DNA from: Candidatus Izemoplasmatales bacterium
GTDB taxonomy: Bacteria > Bacillota_I > Bacilli_A > Izemoplasmatales > Hujiaoplasmataceae
DNA length: 5,781 bases
Assembly: GCA_028699855.1 (NCBI GenBank)
Contig: JAQVTV010000074.1
Location: 1 to 5,781, forward strand
Direction: 5' to 3'
Positions 1-4,419 of this stretch are shown piece by piece. Within the stretch, counting starts at the first letter, position 1. Each line of letters opens with the position of its first letter. The position numbers were made by a program, and so were the translations under genes. The notes under the pieces were generated by a model. The model was not told where the DNA came from. It was given only the letters and a program-made list of their open reading frames with translations, and searched no databases.

Positions 1-1
1 G

Positions 2-511
2 GTTCTGACCGACGGAGAAGAAGTGGTGGTGCCGAGAAAACCGGAAAGCATCACGACTCCGACGGTGACGCCACGCCGCATCTATGTGGAGATCCGGGGG
101 ATGGTCGCGCATCCCGGAATCTATCAGATGCCCGAAGATGCGTCCGTCAAAGATTTGATCAATGATGCGGGCGGTTTGTTAGTCGATGCCGATTTATCGC
201 AAATCAACTTCAATATGCCCCTTGTTTCAGGCATGCGCATCATCATCCCCACCTATACCGAACCAGAGGCGGGAACGACACCTATCGAGTCCGACCTACC
301 GATTGACGAGGGAAAGATCAACATCAATACCGCGACGTTGGACGAGTTGCAAACGCTCAAGGGAATCGGGATGGTCCTCGGTCAGCGTATCATCGACTAT
401 CGCGCGGAGTACGGGAATTTTTCGTCGATTGAGGACATCATGCACGTGTCCGGAATCAAGGAATCGATCTATGACCAAATTCGGGAATTCATTACGGTCG
501 GCAACGGGTAA
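2..511 (+). CDS. comEA: ComEA competence DNA receptor, 5'-truncated by the window edge
   Basis: Membrane-anchored DNA-binding protein that captures incoming double-stranded DNA outside the cell and hands it to the ComEC channel. The frame is open to the left edge. The first visible residues, VLTDGEEVVVPRK, resemble the end of an SLBB unit, so the GTG at 23 is not the start and the N-terminal anchor lies outside. Nt 77 to about 253 encode a further SLBB domain (RIYVEIRG, then HPGIYQMPEDASVKDLI, then GMRIIIPT). A short acidic linker leads to the helix-hairpin-helix module at nt 314 to about 505, with the family hallmarks ININTATLDELQTLKGIG, RIIDYR and GNFSSIEDI. It ends in TAA. The last 41 bases overlap the proposed start of comEC. 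Two SLBB units make it longer than the B. subtilis type. The ComEA assignment is very secure; a ComEA-like HhH protein with another role in DNA binding is the only real alternative. Confidence 0.93.
   Translation, partial: VLTDGEEVVVPRKPESITTPTVTPRRIYVEIRGMVAHPGIYQMPEDASVKDLINDAGGLLVDADLSQINFNMPLVSGMRIIIPTYTEPEAGTTPIESDLPIDEGKININTATLDELQTLKGIGMVLGQRIIDYRAEYGNFSSIEDIMHVSGIKESIYDQIREFITVGNG
458..463 (+). promoter_or_regulatory. Ribosome binding site that decides the comEC start
   Basis: AAGGAA lies 7 bases before the ATG at 471, inside comEA. The later in-frame candidates, GTG 531 and ATG 564, have no recognisable Shine-Dalgarno sequence. The motif also encodes Lys-Glu of ComEA, so part of the match could be coincidence. 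Confidence 0.5.
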
Positions 512-2627
512 ATTCATCCATCCCATCGCGGTGTGTGGCTTGTTCCTCATCTCTCTGGACCAGATGATCGTTGTGCCAATATGGTTTGTTTACCTCCTAT
601 ATCTAGGCAAGCGCGAGCGATGGCTGTTCAAGCTCGCGCTTGTCTTTATGGGAATCGTGGCCATTCGCTTGGCAGTGGGAATCCTTACTGTAGAGAATCA
701 CGATTCAGACACCCTTGAAGTGACGGTGGTGTCATGCGAGGACACCCGTGTGATCGCACAGGTGCATCAAAGGCGCTATCAACTGTTTTTTTCGGAGTCG
801 CCATCATTCATACCCGGTGATCGAATCCGTGTCACAGGGCATTTCTTCAACTTGACACAGCGATACATCCCCCACGTTTTCGATTATGCGCGGTATCAGG
901 AAACATTGGGCATTTCTGGGCATTTTTCTGTGGATTCGGCTGATTTCATCGGGCATCGATTTCATGTGGGTATCATCTCGGTCGTGGCGAAGCGATGGGT
1001 CAAAGAACGGATCAACCCGGAGATTGTCCCATATGTGTTTCTCTTTGTTTTTGGAGATGATGCGGATGTATCCAAAGATTTGGTGCGTCAGTCGCGTCTT
1101 TTGGGTGTCAGCCACCTCTTCGCGATTTCGGGCCTTCATCTTGGATTGATCGTGGGCATGCTGGAATGGGTGTTGCGCCGCTTTTTTTTGACGCGCCGTC
1201 AACACCGCGGCATCATCATTCTCTTTTTGGTTCTATACAATGTTCTTTTGGGTTTCAAGATTTCCGTTTTCCGGGCATCCATGCTGCTTTCGTGCATGTT
1301 CATCATACCCAAAAAATATCATGTGACCCGGATTGACGTTCTAAGTTTCATCTTTTTGGCCATGATCATTGTGCGCCCCGCCATGATCTTCAACATGGGA
1401 TTCCAATTGAGTTTTCTTTTGACCTTGGTCTTGATCCTGGGCTCGGGCTTTCTGAAGGGCTGTGGACAATTGGAAAAACTCATCCGCCTCTGCCTGATCG
1501 CGAATGCCTTTGCCTTGCCGATCGTCGTCGAGGCGAATCAGGGGATATCGGGTTTGTTCTTGGTCGCGAACCTGCTTTTGGGTCTTTTTGTCGCCTATGT
1601 TTTTTTGCCATTGTCGTTCTTGGCCATCGTGTGTCCGTGTACAGGGGTATATCTTCAAGTCATGAAGCTGTTTGAAACCGCGATTTCACTGATGTCAAGC
1701 GTGGGCGGGTTCGTCTCTTTCAGCTTCAAATCTCCGATTTTTGCCCTGCTTTATTGGTTGGGTCTTTGGGGGTGCATCATATCGCAGAAGATTCATCTGC
1801 GTCTGGTGTGTATCGTGGTGCTGATCATGGCGCTTTCTGGTCCGTGGATGCCCCTCATCGGAAGGGAACGTGTCGTCGTTCTCGATGTCGGTGCGGGAGA
1901 TGCGATTTACATTGAAAGCGCGGGCTGCCGGATGCTCATCGACACCGGCATGCCAGATGATTATGACGCGGTGATCACATTTTTGAACCAAGAGAATATT
2001 CGCAGATTGGACCTTGTGGTGATTACGCATTGGCACAATGACCATTACGGCGAACTCGAAGACATCCTGAAGCGTTTTGTCGTCGACGAGGTCATCGCCA
2101 ACCGTACAAGCGATCTCATTGATCATCCGATCACAGTAGCGCCCAAAGGATCGACCATCACATGCGGCACGCTTGCTTTTGAAGTTTTGTGGTCGCATGT
2201 GGATCATCATAACGAAAACAATAACGCTTTGGTGCTCTATGGCGATATTGGTGGAGACAAGTGGCTGTTTCTTTCGGATATCGAACGAGAAGTCGAAACC
2301 ATTCTCGAGAAAAGCGGGAATATCCGCGCTGATGTGGTCAAAGTGGCACACCACGGGAGCGACACATCTTCTATTCCCACCTTCATCGCCCAAGTCGAGG
2401 CGCATTGTGCGATTATTTCAGCCGCGGGAGATATCCGTCACCGGCCGGATAGCGGAGTGATCGAACGCTGGAAACGCACGGCTGAACTCTATACGACATA
2501 TGAACACGGCACGGTATCGGTGGAATATCGATGGGGAAGAAAAACCGTTCACGGCTACAAACCGGAGTTGTTCCAAATATTCAAACGGCTGCTTCACACG
2601 GCGTTCGGTTCAGAGAATAATGGATAA
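471..2627 (+). CDS. comEC: ComEC DNA-uptake channel with metallo-beta-lactamase domain
   Basis: Polytopic inner-membrane protein that carries single-stranded DNA into the cytoplasm during transformation. From ATG 471 it is 718 aa, near the B. subtilis length. Three N-terminal hydrophobic segments (about residues 15-31, 32-45, 51-72) precede an OB-fold (about 80-154) that ends in the family motif FDYARYQETLGISG. The competence domain has HLFAISGLHLG at 215-225 and GFQLSF at 310-315. A metallo-beta-lactamase-like domain starts at LDVGAGDA (471-478), has the metal motif HWHNDH at 520-525 and AHHGSD at 626-631; this domain is thought to degrade the non-transported strand. Start 471 is preferred because it has a ribosome site and keeps the first hydrophobic segment whole. 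ATG 564 (687 aa) is the fallback, and GTG 531 would cut that segment. All main domains are present, with no frameshift. The usual LDVGQGDA has Ala for Gln here. Function is secure, start moderately so. Confidence 0.93.
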   Translation: MTKFGNSLRSATGKFIHPIAVCGLFLISLDQMIVVPIWFVYLLYLGKRERWLFKLALVFMGIVAIRLAVGILTVENHDSDTLEVTVVSCEDTRVIAQVHQRRYQLFFSESPSFIPGDRIRVTGHFFNLTQRYIPHVFDYARYQETLGISGHFSVDSADFIGHRFHVGIISVVAKRWVKERINPEIVPYVFLFVFGDDADVSKDLVRQSRLLGVSHLFAISGLHLGLIVGMLEWVLRRFFLTRRQHRGIIILFLVLYNVLLGFKISVFRASMLLSCMFIIPKKYHVTRIDVLSFIFLAMIIVRPAMIFNMGFQLSFLLTLVLILGSGFLKGCGQLEKLIRLCLIANAFALPIVVEANQGISGLFLVANLLLGLFVAYVFLPLSFLAIVCPCTGVYLQVMKLFETAISLMSSVGGFVSFSFKSPIFALLYWLGLWGCIISQKIHLRLVCIVVLIMALSGPWMPLIGRERVVVLDVGAGDAIYIESAGCRMLIDTGMPDDYDAVITFLNQENIRRLDLVVITHWHNDHYGELEDILKRFVVDEVIANRTSDLIDHPITVAPKGSTITCGTLAFEVLWSHVDHHNENNNALVLYGDIGGDKWLFLSDIEREVETILEKSGNIRADVVKVAHHGSDTSSIPTFIAQVEAHCAIISAAGDIRHRPDSGVIERWKRTAELYTTYEHGTVSVEYRWGRKTVHGYKPELFQIFKRLLHTAFGSENNG

Positions 2628-2642
2628 ATCTGCTTTGAACTG
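2606..2642 (+). other. Hairpin across the comEC stop codon
   Basis: CGGTTCAGAG (2606-2615) can pair over all ten positions, two as G-T, with CTTTGAACTG (2633-2642) around a 17-base loop holding the comEC stop. No T-run follows, so this is not a classical terminator. It might protect the comEC 3' end or attenuate read-through into holA; it could also be chance. Confidence 0.35.
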
Positions 2643-2660
2643 ATCAAAATGTGATACAAT
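2635..2660 (+). promoter_or_regulatory. Possible weak extended -10 promoter for holA
   Basis: TTGAAC (2635-2640) and TACAAT (2655-2660) are separated by only 14 bases, but TG at 2652-2653 makes an extended -10 (TGATACAAT) that can tolerate a poor -35. Transcription would start near 2667, at the Shine-Dalgarno sequence itself, leaving a leader of about 11 bases. Co-transcription with comEC is equally possible. Confidence 0.35.
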
Positions 2661-2666
2661 ACTATC

Positions 2667-2673
2667 AGGTGAT
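2667..2673 (+). promoter_or_regulatory. Ribosome binding site that decides the holA start
   Basis: AGGTGAT matches seven bases of the sequence complementary to the 16S rRNA 3' end. With three ATGs in a row at 2672, 2675 and 2678, the best spacing (8 bases after AGG) selects ATG 2678. The open frame back to GTG 2651 has no ribosome site. Confidence 0.6.
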
Positions 2674-2677
2674 GATG

Positions 2678-3652
2678 ATGGAAAAAGGCCTCTATCTCCT
2701 TGAGGGGACGGATCAGTTTCAAATCAAGAAACAGACCGAAGCGCTTCTCGTCGAACACAAGATTTCGCGAGAAGACGTGGAATTCTACGATATGGAAGAA
2801 GTGTCTTTGTCAGATGCCATCGCCAGCGCGATGACCATTCCTTTTTTTTCGGATCGCAAAGGAGTCGTATTATCTAACGCCATCTTCATGGCGCAAAATC
2901 GTTCCGGCAAAGAAATCCCTCAAGCGCTGGAGACTTTGGAGGCGTACATCAAAAACCCCTCTCCCACCACCCTTCTCATCATCCAAGCGCCATACGAGAA
3001 GTTAGATCGAAGCCGTTTGGTTGTCAAAGCCGCTTTGGCGAAAGCGGAAGTGATTCATTGCGAGAAGGAAAAGGGCGATGATCTATTCAAGGAAATCCGT
3101 GATCGCTTACAAGAAAACCAACTACGAATTGACGCCAATGCCATGCAATTGTTTGTGAGTCGGATCGGCAGTGACCACATGATCATCGATTCGGAATTGA
3201 CGAAACTGATGACTTATGCTTCCGGCAAAGACACGATCACGATTGATATGGTGCGGCAGATCGTCTATAAAAATGCCGAGGAACCGATCTATCAGCTCGT
3301 GAATGCCGTGATCGACGAGGATAAGATGATGCTCATTCATGTGTACCGCGATCTGCTCAGCGCCAATGTGGATCCATTATGGATGTTAGGCGCCATCATC
3401 GCCAAATTTCAAGAGATTCTCCATGCCAAGGAACTCCTCAGACTCAACCGGAAACACGAAGACATCATGGCCTATTTTCAAGCCAGCAAAGGCAGAGCGT
3501 ATTACATCACGAAAAATGCGAAGGAAGTATCGAATGAACGGCTTTTCGATATTCTGACTCGTTTGGAAACACTGGATGCCCAGATCAAAAGTGGTCAGAT
3601 GGACAAAGGAGTCGGCTTGGAATTGTTCTTGATGCGATTGTATGAAAGTTGA
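2678..3652 (+). CDS. holA: DNA polymerase III subunit delta (clamp loader)
   Basis: Delta is the clamp-loader subunit that opens the beta sliding clamp so that it can be placed on primed DNA. The 324-aa product has the expected length and order of family features. The N-terminus, LYLLEGTDQFQIKKQTEALL, corresponds to the usual 'YLLxGxExxLI' opening. A TTLLIIQAPYEKLDRSR stretch follows in the AAA-like domain, then DSELTKL (residues 171-177) and TIDMVRQIV in the lid domain, and a C-terminal collar helix region with IKSG (303-306) and a final LELFLMRL. It lies 50 bases after comEC, in the comEC-holA-rpsT order known from Firmicutes, and ends in TGA at the start of a strong terminator. Nothing is broken or missing. 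Identification is by pattern from memory and is confident. Confidence 0.92.
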   Translation: MEKGLYLLEGTDQFQIKKQTEALLVEHKISREDVEFYDMEEVSLSDAIASAMTIPFFSDRKGVVLSNAIFMAQNRSGKEIPQALETLEAYIKNPSPTTLLIIQAPYEKLDRSRLVVKAALAKAEVIHCEKEKGDDLFKEIRDRLQENQLRIDANAMQLFVSRIGSDHMIIDSELTKLMTYASGKDTITIDMVRQIVYKNAEEPIYQLVNAVIDEDKMMLIHVYRDLLSANVDPLWMLGAIIAKFQEILHAKELLRLNRKHEDIMAYFQASKGRAYYITKNAKEVSNERLFDILTRLETLDAQIKSGQMDKGVGLELFLMRLYES

Positions 3653-3683
3653 AAGGTGACGGACTCGACCGCACCTTTTTTTT
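3652..3683 (+). terminator. Intrinsic terminator of the com-holA unit
   Basis: AAAGGTG (3652-3658) pairs with CACCTTT (3672-3678). After a one-base bulge (A3659), CGG pairs with CCG around the loop ACTCGA. A run of eight T (3676-3683) follows. The stem begins on the last base of the holA stop codon. Confidence 0.88.
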
Positions 3684-3705
3684 GGACTTAAGGTGAAATC
3701 AAACG

Positions 3706-3728
3706 AAAAAAAAAGCCTCTCGGCTTCT
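3706..3728 (-). terminator. Intrinsic terminator of rpsT
   Basis: Read on the minus strand, AAGCC-GAGA-GGCTT forms a five-pair stem, extendable by a G-T and an A-T pair, closed by a GNRA tetraloop and followed by nine T. It lies just after the rpsT stop and faces the holA terminator, with 22 bases between them. Confidence 0.87.
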
Positions 3729-3732
3729 CTTC

Positions 3733-3993
3733 TTAGATGGTATTGACGAGTCGTGTCAAACGTGATTTTTGACGGGACGCATAGTTGTTATGATGGATGC
3801 CTTTGGAAACAGACTTGTCAAGTTTTTTGAACGCAAAGTTCAGAGCGGTTTGTGCCGTTTCTTTATCGCTTTTTGCGACAGCGGCTTCCACATTCTTGAT
3901 AGCAGTCTTCAAAGAGGATTTGAACGAGGCGTTGGCCGCGCGTTTTTTCTCATTGGTCAGATTGCGCTTCATTTGCGATTTGATATTTGCCAT
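3733..3993 (-). CDS. rpsT: 30S ribosomal protein S20
   Basis: S20 is a small basic helical protein that binds 16S rRNA early in assembly of the 30S subunit. The 86-aa product is full length. It shows the hallmark opening MANIKSQMKRN, then NEKKRAANASFKSSLKT, and the conserved C-terminal part KGIHHNNYASRQKSRL, all Lys/Arg/Ala-rich. The ATG has GGAGGTG (plus-strand 4001-4007) seven bases upstream, the strongest ribosome site in the window, which fits high expression. It has its own promoter and terminator and converges on holA, an arrangement also known near holA in Bacillus. The leader is only about 25 bases, so I see no room for a structured autoregulatory site. The assignment is certain. Confidence 0.98.
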   Translation of the reverse strand: MANIKSQMKRNLTNEKKRAANASFKSSLKTAIKNVEAAVAKSDKETAQTALNFAFKKLDKSVSKGIHHNNYASRQKSRLTRLVNTI

Positions 3994-4024
3994 TAGTACT
4001 CACCTCCATTACATCAGCGGTATT

Positions 4025-4053
4025 ATTTTAACAAATTCAAAGCCAAAAAGCAA
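4025..4053 (-). promoter_or_regulatory. rpsT promoter
   Basis: On the minus strand, TTGCTT (4053-4048) and TAAAAT (4030-4025) are separated by exactly 17 bases, placing the start near 4018 and giving a leader of about 25 bases. The region is AT-rich. A direct repeat CAACTA (4051-4056 and 4064-4069 on the plus strand) overlaps and precedes the -35 box. Confidence 0.65.
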
Positions 4054-4282
4054 CTAGCATATTCAACTATTTTTTTAGCGCCCTTTGGGGACGGGTTCAT
4101 GGAAAAACGAAGATGGAGCCCCTTTTCTCTTCGGGGGTCGAGATATGCTCGAATCATGGGAGATGACGGGCATAATCACGGGCTTGGTAAGTTATTCTGT
4201 CTTCAAGAGCCAAGAATACAGGGATTCTTTCTGATTTTCGGTTCGAAAGCAGTACGAAAAGCAAGTAAATGGTCTGTGCCCC
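4054..4282. other. Intergenic segment without a convincing gene
   Basis: About 230 bases between the rpsT and GH65 promoters. I recognise no known riboswitch, tRNA, 6S, SRP or RNase P signature. Visible structure: a C4/G4 hairpin around 4117-4139, TCGAG-ATATG-CTCGA at 4138-4152, TATTCT paired with AGAATA around 4193-4219, and TTTTCG (4235-4240) with CGAAAA (4255-4260). A short near-direct repeat, CGAAAGCA (4244-4251) and CGAAAAGCA (4255-4263), is also present. A 29-codon frame at 4145-4234 is discussed in the findings. A 70-codon frame at 4099-4311 has no ribosome site or recognisable protein character. The segment may be regulatory, an unrecognised small RNA, or a gene remnant. Confidence 0.5.
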
Positions 4283-4312
4283 TTGAAAAATGGGGGGCAA
4301 AACAAGTATAAT
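4283..4312 (+). promoter_or_regulatory. Strong sigma-A-type promoter of the GH65 gene
   Basis: TTGAAA (4283-4288) and a perfect TATAAT (4307-4312) are separated by 18 bases, one over the optimum. Transcription is predicted to begin near 4319, giving a leader of about 100 bases before the GH65 start. The spacer contains a G6 run, and TGCCCC just upstream of and into the -35 can pair with GGGGGCA in the spacer. Confidence 0.75.
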
Positions 4313-4313
4313 T

Positions 4314-4332
4314 TTCATGTTCATGACATGAA
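4314..4332. promoter_or_regulatory. Palindromic operator candidate on the GH65 start point
   Basis: TTCATGT (4314-4320) and ACATGAA (4326-4332) are perfect seven-base inverted arms around TCATG. The site begins two bases after the -10 and straddles the predicted +1, the classical place for a dimeric repressor. Because only part of it would be transcribed, it is better read as a DNA site than as an RNA hairpin. It is not a CG-centred LacI or CcpA site. I cannot name the regulator, and no regulator gene is in the window. Confidence 0.55.
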
Positions 4333-4340
4333 GTGAGAAG

Positions 4341-4391
4341 ACATCAGTCTTACGGGTGATGTTGCGCCATGTGTGACTTTCATCGACATGG
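4341..4391 (+). repeat. Two inverted repeats in the GH65 leader
   Basis: ACATCA (4341-4346) and TGATGT (4357-4362) have a 10-base gap. CCATGT (4367-4372) and ACATGG (4386-4391) have a 13-base gap. The second pair reuses the CATGT/ACATG core of the upstream palindrome. Both lie between the predicted start point and the ribosome site, so they could act as leader hairpins or as a second regulator site. Confidence 0.4.
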
Positions 4392-4419
4392 TTCGGTTTA
4401 GGCTTAAGGAGGGTTGAGG

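Noticed and set aside
23..25. GTG as the comEA start
   Set aside because: The frame is open to the window edge, and the residues before it fit the end of an SLBB unit; a mature ComEA also needs an N-terminal anchor.
186..470. Upstream extension of the comEC frame to ATG 186
   Set aside because: The added residues are Ser/Arg-rich and read out of frame through the conserved comEA HhH module; there is no domain content.
1695..2405. 236-codon minus-strand frame inside comEC
   Set aside because: It is a shadow of the lactamase-domain codons; His/Asp-rich composition with no recognisable fold, and comEC is certain here.
2651..2677. GTG 2651 as the holA start
   Set aside because: It lies within the -10 region and has no ribosome site, whereas AGGTGAT is well placed for ATG 2678.
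3650..3652. Use of genetic code 4 (TGA = Trp), as in many Mollicutes
   Set aside because: TGA ends holA exactly at its terminator stem, and all Trp codons in the conserved proteins are TGG.
4231..4263. tRNA-like fragment suggested by GGTTCGAAAGC
   Set aside because: No acceptor, D or anticodon arms can be formed around it; only a short T-arm-like string is present.
4099..4311. 70-codon plus-strand frame before the GH65 gene
   Set aside because: No ribosome site, no recognisable protein character, and it runs through the -10 box of the GH65 promoter.
4054..4419. CcpA (cre) site or known sugar riboswitch near the GH65 gene
   Set aside because: I found no match to the cre pattern TGNAANCGNNNNCA and no known riboswitch core in this stretch by eye.
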